A stretch of 64,000 nt of DNA from Meandrina meandrites (Eukaryota > Cnidaria > Anthozoa > Scleractinia > Meandrinidae). Location of the stretch: assembly GCA_963693305.1 (NCBI GenBank), contig OY855913.1, positions 14,129,522-14,193,521 on the forward strand, written 5' to 3'. Made by a program: the position numbers and the translations under genes. The notes beneath the pieces were generated by a model, which saw only the letters and a list, made by a program, of their open reading frames with translations, ran no database searches and had not been told where the DNA came from. Below are positions 41,901-53,900 of this stretch, one piece after another. Position 1 is the stretch's first letter. Every line of letters starts with the position of its first letter.

Positions 41901-44900
41901 AATAAGGTGGCACATTCTCGACAGGCCTTTACTTTAGGTTAGTACAGTAATCATGCAGCCATAAACACTCACTAGCAAATACCCTACAAACACTGCTATT
42001 GCCTACCAGCTTCAAAGTATCAATTTTTAATAATGATAACATACAGGTATCAGTTACAAAATAATAATTCCTCTGTCGATTCCCAGTATACTTACCACAT
42101 CAGACCATGCTTAAAACTTTTATCTGATATTAAGACGACATCTAGAATGCACCTAAACAGCATGTAAAATAATCTCATCAACCATATATCATTATTTCTG
42201 ATTCTTACCATCGAGTCTTCCAAGATAAAACAGGTTCACTCCAGAAACTCGAAAATCCATGTCCAGTGCTGCTAGGAAAGACGAAGGGAGAGGGAACCAT
42301 GTTAGAATACCGGTAAGAAACAAATGCTATTAATGTTGGCAGTTCCTAGATTGCAATGTATCTTGCAGGAAGTTGCATAATGAAATATATAACAAATGCA
42401 ATCTGCACAATCAGTAAGGAAAACTGGATGTTGACTGGCCTGAAATCAAATTTGTCCTACAGTCTTCTAAATATTTCTGAAGAGGATCCAAATTCTTCTG
42501 AAAATGACCCAAAGAATTTCAGAGTTGATCCTAAGACTCCCAAGGTTGTGCAACATTTTCTTGATTTTGTGGGATTTTGTAGTGTGTGTGGTGTGATAAT
42601 GCAAGGATTGGAGAAGTGAGAGCAAACAGTGTTTTGCTGAAAACAAAAGTAAGCTGCATTGGGAAAACCAACGGAATGTAATTTTGATGAAGCAGAGTGT
42701 TGTACTGGCTACTTATCCAGCAAACTTAAAATAGTGTTGCCCAAAACAACAAACAACAGCTAACCACAAATAGACTGGAGTGAAAGCTAACTACAAGAAA
42801 ACCGGAGTGAAAGCTACATGTAACCGCAAGCCGACCAAAGTGAAAAATAACCACAAGAAAACTGCACTCTGCGCTAACGGCGGGCTTGGGGTTAGCATCT
42901 AAAACCTAACCCTTACCCTAACCCTAAAGCTAACCCTAACTCTAACCCTAACCCTAGGGTTAAAACAATAACCCTAAGGTTAGGCTTAGCATTTTGGTTT
43001 AGGGTTGGTGGTTTTTGGTTATGGTTAGGGTTAAAACAGCAACCTGTTAATCTCTGTTGATTTCATTGGTCCGAGAAACCAATTAGGTTTCTTTGTTTAT
43101 TCCTTATCTAAGGACCTGGGAGAGGCTACAACTGCAAAGATAATTATGTTAGATTTCACTTTGCAGCATGTAATGAATGTAGATTAGGAAGGTGTTTTAA
43201 AAGCCAAATTCAATTAACATCTCTAGATACTAAAACTTAATTTCAATTATTTGTGTAGTCATACCAATGCTTTTGGTTGTGGTGCTCTTGTCCTTTCCAG
43301 CATCTTTAGGAGATTTAAATGGATTCAGCTGAAACCACTTCAGCAAGAATCTGCACACATCATGCGACCATTCAATAACCAATGAGCTTACGTCACCAGT
43401 CACCCTAATACTAGCTGGTATTTCAGTACCTTCCATGAGTTCTGTTGAAAGCTAAATAAGGGAAACTTGCAGTCAGTTATTTGGAATTCCTCTTAGCTAG
43501 TATCACCTTTCTTTGATGTCAGAAGTCAACCACTCAAATAATAAAGATTAAGAAGCTAGAAAAACTATTAACTACTGGAACACCCATACTCATAACTATG
43601 TAAAAGTGCATCATGAACATGTAAAAGAGAGTCCGTTGTTTGTTATCAAAGATAGCTTTCACAGGGTGTTCAATAAAACCCAGCTCCCACTGGAGCTCCA
43701 GTTGGTATTCTGTTATGAATTACTGGCTAAAATTTATGTTTTGGTTTGTTTTACCAGTCTCTGACAGGTGCTGCACAAGGCCAGCCACCTACTTCAAATC
43801 TCATTGAAAGCCCTGCTTCTAGTTTGAAGTAACCAAATGAGATCATCCCTTATAAAAGATGACTAAGTTTACACTATTTTTTTTCACCTTCATGGAATAT
43901 CCAGTTTCAGCTTACTGTAATTAAAATAAAGGGGTCGAATGTACATCTTTATTTTATAGTGTCCCCATTTAGTGTTCTTTTTACTGCTTTTTCAGTATCA
44001 ACACTTAATACGTACTTATTGACTAAGTGGGAGAGCCGGACAGGAAAATATTTGGCTTAAGGTCAGGACGTAGCAACTGAGCGCGGAGAGCTCCGTTCAT
44101 CTGGCCTGGCCTAACTCAGTCAACAAGCATTTTATTCTAGGACCAGTAATTGTCTTTCTTTCTTATTGATTTCCTTTCATGGATGCAGGCACAGGAGCCC
44201 ATTAATTTTGACGCACATTTTCAAAAGCCAGTGGTAGCTCGTAATTTTTCGTGGAAGCCAGTGAAGTGCATTTGAACTGTGAGGTGTGTGCAAAGTATTT
44301 AAACTTCTGTTTAAAATCTTAAAATTACACCCAAATCTTTGGGTTTTAGCTTCATTCCAAAGAGATTTCAACCCAGCCAAATTCTTTGTATGACTGCAGC
44401 TAATAGAAATTTCAAAGGAAATGTTTATGAAGGACTACCACAAAGAATTTACATGATGTTTCGGCTAGTCATGTTTGTCGCAGCTAAGACTGAATTGAAT
44501 AACAGAGCAATGTTTTCCTTCTGAGCAGGTCATTTGATAAATGAAGCTATTTGATCATTAATTTTGTTCATTCATCTGTCTGTCTGTCTGTCCATCTGTC
44601 CATTCGTCTGTTTGCCTATCCATTCATTGATTGGTTTGTGCTTTCCTTCTCACTGAAAAAACTTTGTAACTTTATTTAAAAATTCAGGAATTGTCAAGGC
44701 TGAATTTCCTCCCAAGTCGTATCTATCAGTAAAGTTAACAAACTATAAAGATAAGAATACCTTAATATTACAGCTTCCAAGGGCCAGCACTCTACCCCAG
44801 ACATGCTTAGAAGAACTTGGGAGGAGAGAAGTATGGTCTGGTAAAGTGCCAGATACTGCACTGTTGGTAGAACCTTCTATTAACAAACTCTCACTTGCGT

Positions 44901-47900
44901 CCATATACAGATATGAATTTTCTAGTGTTAAACTGGTGCTGTAAAAAACAATTCACCACTTGTAAAAATGAATGTTTTAGTATGGTGTAAAACGAGCATA
45001 GCTGAGGTCAAATGGAGAATCTTCAAGACAATTCACTGTACTAGTGTACTATACCTTAGCTCTCTTCCAGTATTCATGTGATGCATATCTATACAGAAGA
45101 TTGCAGGCATAGATGTTAGAAATATTACATTGTATGTTCGCAGTTGTTGTACTATAACTTTCTATTTTCATGCATGTGCATAGATTTGACCCTCAGACAA
45201 CACTTCCAAAATTTTGTTTCCTGAGAGCATGCACGTAACTGGTGTAGTCAAATACAGTGTACAAATCCCATTAAGCTGTCACGTTTTTATTAAATGCACT
45301 TCTCTTCCATCAACAAAATGCTTTTAAATCCATCTTTGTCTGGGCTGGGTGGAAGTCCAGAAAAAAAAGATACCATAATGCATGTAAGGTCACCGCAGAC
45401 AAAAAAAAACAGTACATCAACATAGTATATCCCAACTGACATACCTTGTGTGGACATTTTGATGTCTCCAGTGAGGGAGGTAAGCACCGCACGACACAAA
45501 GGCTGTTCATTTTGATGTGGATGGGAAATGAACATACTTGTAGAGCAATCAGTTACCTCCACTGAGTTTGTCACCTCCAGTTCTGTTGGAAGCATAGTCA
45601 AAATGCCTTGCTTTGATCTGCAAACAATAACAATAATAAAATAATATTAAATAAAAATGCACTTCCTAAAATTGCGCCTTAAGTCTTTGGACATGATGCT
45701 AGGAAAAATTATTTCACCTGTTGATAGGACATCATGGCATGGAGATAAACTGCTTGTATGTTTACACAGTCATGACAGTTTGTTACAAAGATACTGTGAT
45801 TCACTTGGGGGGATGGGGGTGGTTACATTTCAAGCTGTTGTAGCTTGAACCATGTTTTGCACAACCAGTTTGCAGAAAGCCTTAACCAAATTTCCACCAC
45901 ACTTTCTCCTTTCAGTCCAAACCAGTTTGATTGATGGGACAGGTTTTAAGGACACAAGTGGTACGTTCTTTGCTAGAATTCCTCACAAAAATGAATAGTT
46001 TTCACATGGAGATGCATTACCACATACTTTCAATGAAATTGGTCCTGCAAAGTATACTTTTATTAATACATGTATGTCTCAAAGATAACCAAACATCTGC
46101 TCAACATGATCACATATTCCATAATATAGAAAAAGAACAAAAGTGTAGCATGAACCATGGCAGTACACATACCCTTGATCAACATACGCCACCTCTGAGG
46201 CATCTGTTATTTTCAGGTTTTTTCTTCTCGACTTAAAATATTCCAACCAATAAGAGAACTCTTCTTGAACGTGGGTATAGTGAACCAAGTCGATGTACAA
46301 CATGGATGCCAGTGCACTGGTTCCATAATGGCAAGATAGCTATGAAGAAGAACACAAAATCTGTTGCAGTGACAACTTAGTATCAGGAACCAATTCTCCG
46401 CATTAAAATCTATTTAATATGTAACAATCAAAATAGCTCAATCATAATGATTACAATTTTGTTAAATGAGCTCTGTTACAGGGATTTCGCAGATTTTTGG
46501 TCTAAACTGTTCTGAAATTAGTGGTAGGCAACTTAACCCATGAAAATCATTACCTTTGAACGACTAAAGGAAGATATAACCTTAATAAGTGGATAGAAAT
46601 CTACCTAGGGCTATAAATATAGATTTTTTGCAGACATGTGGAAACAATTTGAAAAGTTTTGCTTAACTTTTCAAGTTGTAATCCATTTCCATCGTAGCCA
46701 TCTGCAGTTAAAGACACTTGTTAACAGTTTCGGTGCTCTGATATACCAACTGTTAGAAAAAGGGCTATTATTTTTTGGTTTCCTTCAACACAAATAAACA
46801 TTTTGGCTGTTCAAAAATCTGTTAAAATCTGTGACAAAGCCCCTTTAAGAAAACTGTATCTGTGTGTTTATATGGAAATACAATGTAAATATTTTATAGG
46901 CCAGGTACATTATGAACAGGTGAGATAGGACAAATGATGACACATAAGATAAGAGATTAGATTTTTGATGATCATAAATTATAGTTTGAACGACTCCAAT
47001 ATTCATTTCACTTGGTGATGATTTTCTGACTGCAAATAAAGCAGGGGATGTAATAACATTCATTTTCTCTGAAAAATTCTTTGCAATTGTTTGGTAGAAA
47101 AGCGTGTTAGAATTTTTTTCTGTTTTGTACAGTTGTCTTCCTGCAGACCAGACAAACGCTAACATGTCATGGCCATTTTCCCACCAGAGTTGTTAACTGT
47201 AGAGTGAGGCCCTGCCAGGGTAAATTCCGACAAGCGACATGGCCCAAAAAAGTAGCGACAGCACATAAAATAAAACCGCGACAAACTACAACCCTAATGG
47301 AAAAACTTAAATTCCGACAAGGACAAGCAATTTTCCTTCAATTCAACTACCGACAGCGACGTGAAGTGCGATAAAACAGCGAAACAGGACATTTTTAAAT
47401 TTAGACAAGCGACACGGGATCCCCCCCTGGCAGGGCCTCGAGAGTGAGCAATATGATTAGGTGACTTAGGTCATGTGGAACATGGTACATGCCATCCCTT
47501 GAGAAGTATAATAAAAACAATGTATCATCATTAGAGCTGGAAAAATATTTTGTTACTTTGTTTGTTTGAAAGCCAAGGACCTATCAGGAGAAAATGCTGC
47601 TTTAGTTAATAATTGTGGAAAATCAAGACTGAAGTTATGTTGAGTGCATGTCAACATGAGCAAAACTGTGGACATTGTGCAAGTTTTTACAAGTCCTTAT
47701 TGAAGCCACCTTTGACTAAAAATATGCCCGCTGAGCAATCCAGAGGATTGAATGGAGATAAATATTTTTAATGAAGGCCATTTGCATTGAGGTGAAGTTG
47801 AACTTGTTAACTCATTTCTTACCAAGTGTTTTTTAGGGTCTGCATAACTTTTTGAGTAGGTACAATTAAACTTCTAATAACAGATAAAGTATTCAACTTA

Positions 47901-50900
47901 TCCCAGTAAAAGTATATATATTATGAATCCTTGATAAATTATCTGTCCAATGATGTCACTTAATAATGTTAATAAAGTTAATAATTAACAGGAGAACAAT
48001 TATTGAATGAATGTTGTGTGAACTGATGGCCAATGAGCAAGTGATTCTTTAGAATTTGTCATCAGAGGAGCTAAAATATTCAACCTGTAATAACAGGTAA
48101 TAAAGGAAGAACATTTAAATAACTGGAAGAGAGTCCAATTTATAATTTTCAGGGAAAAACAATTGAAAAAATATGTACACGTGTGACTATAAAGTAAGTG
48201 AGCAGGCACCCGGAAAGTCTAAAGCAGTCATTTGTAACAGTTCAAAGCACTCCACATTTCCTCAAACAAGCTCAGATTTACTATGCCAATCAACCCAGCA
48301 GTTTTTGTTTGAGTTAAGACGCAAGTGGACCTGACAAGTACTGCAGTATATGTTCGAACGAGATGGTCGACTTCTCTTTGGTGTGTCTTCCACTGGGACA
48401 TATCTGTACTGACGTTTGTGTTCCACTGAACCAACCTGCGAACACACACAGCAAACATGATTCAGTCCAACAAGAGGTATGTGAACACCCACGTTTTGTA
48501 ATCTTGGTTCAATATCTCGATTGGCTCTTTTTCGGCCCACCCGTTGGTGCCCTGGCACATAAAAAACATTGACCAGTTCAGTTGCAAGTTGCATCCGAAA
48601 TTCTCTGGAACTTTTGGGATTTGGAGATGAAACTTTGTAGATCTGAAAGGCATTATTTATGGATGTTTCCATTTGATGGAACACTACTCTTGGTGGCCAG
48701 CGTTTACTTTGCCTTCCAACACTGTAATACCTGTTGTTTTGATCTGCTCAGTCAATACCACACATATATTTATTATAATCCTTTAGAAGTGGGGGAGACG
48801 TTACATTTACCACTCCTTGTTTACTTCGTCTTCTCACCACTTGATCTTCTTGCTGTACATCTGCAGCATAGCTTGGGTTGTGAACAGTACTGAGAAAGTA
48901 CACTCCTTTATTGTCATACCATGACACTGGGGGAAGATTGTCGCAATTTCTCAAGTCACCAGTCCCCCGCCCAGGTTTTGGCTTGGACGGGAAAATAAGA
49001 TCCTTCGGGAACCCCTTAGAAGTGGCTTTTACAGTTTCTTAAGAGTCAATTTCTTTTTCTTTGAGCTTGATAGATACCCTAGTAAAAATAGACCTGGAAT
49101 TCCGGCGGAATCCCACCGGCATTCCGGTACGGACTTGCATTCTGCTGGAATTCCGGCTGGAATTCCGGCGGAATTCCAGTCTCTTCCAGGTGGAATTCCA
49201 GTGAAAATGCAGGCCGGAATTCCGCTGGAATTATTGCCGGCATTCCGCTAGAATTCCGGCGGAATTCCAGTCTCTTCCAGGTGGAATTCCAGTGAAAATG
49301 CAGGCCGGAATTCCGCTGGAATTCCAGCGGAATTTCAGTCTCTTCCAGGTGGAATTCCAGTGAAAATGCAGGCCGGAATTTTTGCCGGCATTCCACCGGA
49401 ATACCAGCGTGAAAATGGAGGTCGGAATTCCACTGGAATCGAGTCTGACTTTTGGTCCAGGGTCAAGGGTAAATTGTCGAGGGTAAGGGTAGTATGTCGA
49501 GGGTAGGGTCCAGGGTAACAATTTTTCCGATATTAATAACACACTACCCTCACCCTTGACAATTTACCCTCGAGCCTCGAGTCTCGACCAAAAGGCAGAC
49601 TCGCCGGAATTACAGACTACTAATCCAGCTGAAATTCCAGTGAAAATTCCGGCCTGAATTTTCGAAGGAAGCTATTTCACCAAAATTTTGTTTCAAAAAC
49701 CGAAGTCTTGACTCCAGCAGGACTTTTACCGGAATTTTGCCGGAATTAGTTTTATACGTATACACTGTTTAGCAGCCCTACAGATTTTCCTGTTCGAACC
49801 AGGGCTAGTGGAGCATTAGAAAAGCAGCCTTGCAATATTTATTCTACATTGTTCAACTCCTTATGAGTTTCTGAGTTCTCATTGTACTTAAAACGAACAC
49901 TTTGCAATTGGCAAATTGAAAGGAACAAAAGAAAATGTTTCATATCCAAACATGTACATGCTGTAACTGAATTACAACCCTTAATTTAATTGTAATTTTC
50001 TTATTTCTCTACAGTTACATGTAAATAAACAAATCTGACTTGAGATAGCAATTTGAAAGATAGTTACAATTATTCTTCGTTGCGGTTTACATGCGAATAA
50101 AACAGGATTATGCAATGCAATTTTCAAGTCCTGATTGCTAGACTATCTTCGTCCACGATTGTGCACAGCGTGTTCAAACTGTTTAGCAGTGCTCACCTCT
50201 CACTTGACCGATCGCTGGCCTGACTGTTCCATTTCTTGTGGTAATGAAATTATAGCTAAACACAATTGATGTTGAGACCTCTTCCATTCCAAACGTACAA
50301 CTGTTTCAAGAACACCAATGGAAACATTCCAAGACAAAGAGACGGCATCGCTACGCATTCCACAGACTGGTGTAGAGTCGTCAGCTAATTACATTGTTTA
50401 CAAATACGTACTGTACATAGAGAAACTTTTCCGGCAGCAGAAAGGAAGCAGTCGAACTTCACCTAAACTGCACGTGAACAAACGGTCAAGTTTAGAATGA
50501 ACAGGTCTCATTACAAGCGGAAACCTGATCGCATTTTTCAAAGTTGACCAATTAAATTAGAGGTCTCATATGTCGGAGATCACGTTTCAATGTGTGTTGT
50601 CACGAAAATCCAACTGAATGAACGCATCCAATATTTTTATGGCTTGTTTGGAAATATGTTTTTGCGAAAACATGATTTATTTCCTGGCCTCAACTTTGAA
50701 GCACAAACTAACGAAACTCAAACCGGAGACGTTTGAGAAGCAACTGCAAGAAACAACAGACGACGGCAGACTTTTGTGTGGTGGATTGTTCCTGTATCAG
50801 AGCCCGCGAAAAGGGAAGAATATGGACGTAAAATGAATATAACTAAAAGCTGCTGATATTTATTAATGAAACAAGAAACTAAAGAGTGAGTCACTCATGA

Positions 50901-53900
50901 CCTGAAAAGCCCAATAAGCGGTAAGTTTGTGTCGTAGTTTCAACAACGTGTGATTTAGATGTGGCAGCTAGAAAGCAAGCTTTCACGATATTATTATGAT
51001 TGTTTACGAAGGTTATGAAGATCTAAAAAGATATTTCTCGGATTTTTGATTTCTCCAAAAGCAGAACAGCTTAAAAACTACTGCAGATGACATTATTTAG
51101 TGGCCCGGCCATTTGATTCGGTGGCTGAACTCAACATTGCAATTGAATCAATAAATTGTTTGCCCTGTTCGCATCCGCACTTGCATGTAGTCGATCAAGG
51201 TTGGAGTACATTTGATGATGCTTGCTCGATTGGAATATACAGTATCGAGCTTCATTGAATGAGATCTGAAGTTGCTTGCAAGGAAAGGTTCCTTAATTTA
51301 CCTTCAAAAGGACTAAACCCAATTATTCATTGTCGACCAGGTTGAGCCGTGGAGAGCCATGTTCAGTAATATAATTCGTTACTAAACCTCGCAGTTGTAA
51401 CAAGTCGCCGAGCTACTAGAGTACTGTAACTATCTCATTTTCTCGTTTAACAAACCTTGAACTAGAGTGGCCACCCAGCCAAATATAAATAAAGACCTTC
51501 TTATTGCATTTTCATAAAACTGTGGCTTCTAGTGATAGAAACTGTGTGGCTTTAAATTTTGAGATAAATTACTTTTTTAACAATTATCAAAATTATTACA
51601 GTCATCACTCACTTGTTATGAATAGCTGATAATGGTTTTTAATTTAAACGTATGATATTTCAAAGTGAAAATAACTGATCAATTAAATAAAAATATTGTT
51701 ATTGCCATTGTAATCACAGATTCCATGTATTTGGTCTGGGATTCCAGAATGAGAGCATTCCACCACACTCCAGAATTTCAGTCTATAATTATGAAGTTAT
51801 CCAAAATTCCCCTGGACTCCATAACTCCAGACCTGGAATTCCAACGGACTCCAAAACTCTGGGTTCCTACCCGGAATTCCACCGGACTTCAGAACTCCAC
51901 ACCTGGCATTCCAGTGGACTCTGGAATTTCCGGGTTCCGCTTACCCGGAATTCCACCGGACTCCAGAACTCCGTACCTGGCATTCCGCTGGACTCTGGAA
52001 TTCCGGGTTCCACTTACCGGAATTCCACCGGATTCCACCCGGAATCCTCCCCGGACCTGGAATTCCAGTGAAATTCCACCGGAATTCCGGGTCCATTTTT
52101 ACTAGGGTAAAGATGGGCTAGAATAAAAGTTGTCAGTTACAACAACATACCCTTTGTTGTCATAGCCTTGTAAAAGGTCCGTGACCACCTGCTGAGCCAA
52201 CCCGACATAAGGAACATCATCCCTGTTGTTGGCTTCTCTTAGCTTCTTTCCGGTATAAATCTGCTGCTTAAGAATATAGCCAGTTGTGGCATCAGCCATT
52301 GCCCAGACTTTGATGCCAAAACAACTTGGCTTGTTTGCAATGAACTGCCTGAAACCCACCCGTCCACAATAAGGGATCATCTGTTCATCAATGGCAAGCC
52401 ATTGCGAAGAAATCCATTCACTTTCATACTTTGGAAGAATGATACTGAGGAATCTTCTCACCTTGTACAACCTATCATAGTCAGGTTGTCCAGGTTCAAC
52501 TGCAGGTTTGTCTACTTCTTCGTCACAGAACTTCAAGTAACGCATAATAGAAGTGAAGCGATTGTGTGACATAATGTCACCCCAGTCATTCACTTCAAAA
52601 AGACTGAATTTTCTTTGCCAATACATTTCCACTCAGGGCAATTTCAGAATTCCAATAGCAAGACAAAGTCCAAAAAATGCTTTTATTTCTGCAACATCAT
52701 TTATAGCTTCCCAGGGGCATTTGTGTTTGTCTGGGTTGGCATTTCTCTTGACTACAGCATTCTTATTTGTTTGTACTCAAATAAAATCAAATAAATCATC
52801 GCTCCAAAAAAACTGAAAAAATGATAAAGGCGTAAATGTACCTCCTAGGACCCTAACAGGGCCTGATCTTTGACTGAAGTTTGGAATACTGTTTCTGACA
52901 TTTCCCTTCTCCCACCGTAGATTTAGTTCAGGTCGTGCTCCACCATCCCTTTGTCTCACGTTTCTTCTTTGTCTCGCAGTTTGCCTCTGTCGAGTTGCCT
53001 GCTGCTCTGCTCGCTGCTCTGGTACTGCAGCAGCGCCATTTGCTGCCATAACTACATTATGCCTTGCCACAAGTATGTCAGAGTTGCGTTCGTCCACAAA
53101 AGCGATTTCAGGAGCTTCTTCGGCATCAATAATTTCATGTTCTTCACTGAAATCTGATCCTTCGGCGTCTGCTTCATCATTCTCAAATGATTCTTGTTCT
53201 CTCACGATCGCAAAAGCGTTCCCACTACGATCGTTTGGGAAGCCATACACACGGTTGTTGTCGACTGAGTCGTCCTCAGAATCTGAGCTTTCAAAATCAC
53301 TCTCAGAACCATCGCTTTCGGCTAAAATCCGCTCCTGTGCTTCTCATTGACATGTAAACAGAGTGGCCATTTAAACTACCGAGCGATCGAATGTCGTAAA
53401 CATGAAACATTTTCTCAAAAACTACGCTAAATCTTGGCAATTTTTAATCTCCCGCTCAAAATTCTTGGGGTTTGTTTTATTACTGTGTTTGTCAATTGAT
53501 TTCTACCCCCTATAAGCCAAAATTACATCATTTTTTGCCAGATTAAAAATCACGTGTCCTAGGAGCCGAAATATCGGCTTCTGGTAAGATATGAGTTAAT
53601 GCTTGTTTGACAATGATTAGAGTTTTGACCTGACTTAATTGTGATTTACAAAAACTACAAGCAAAATTGCTTCAGTCTTCAAAGCAAGCAGATAGCTTGG
53701 TAAATCATGTTATCTTTAACATACTCCTTGCTTGGGAGAAAGGCTAGTTCCCTTTATGTATACTATTTTGTAATTTCAATAAGAATGATTTGCTTTTCAT
53801 AAACTTTTGTTAGTACAACAAGTTTATTTATACAATTAGTAGTTGAAAGAATTACAGTGCAACCACTTGAACTGGGCCACTTGGAAAAAAATTGACAATG

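Larger units (their letters stand above)
47807..53599 (-). mobile_element. piggyBac-family DNA transposon (interrupted)
   Basis: TTAA at 47807-47810 and 53596-53599 flanks inverted ends CTCATTTCTTACCA and CTCATATCTTACCA. Removing the nested 3.03-kb insert leaves about 2.76 kb, the usual size of a piggyBac element. The transposase is on the minus strand (next entries). It sits in the BLTP2 intron between exons 5 and 6, same strand as the gene. Confidence 0.88.

Noticed and set aside
42902..43032. Chromosome end
   Set aside because: Short, diverged, in both orientations and flanked by BLTP2 exons on both sides.
46845..47165. 106-codon minus-strand frame as the missing BLTP2 segment
   Set aside because: Its residues do not resemble the family and no acceptor/donor pair gives phase 0 on both sides without a stop.
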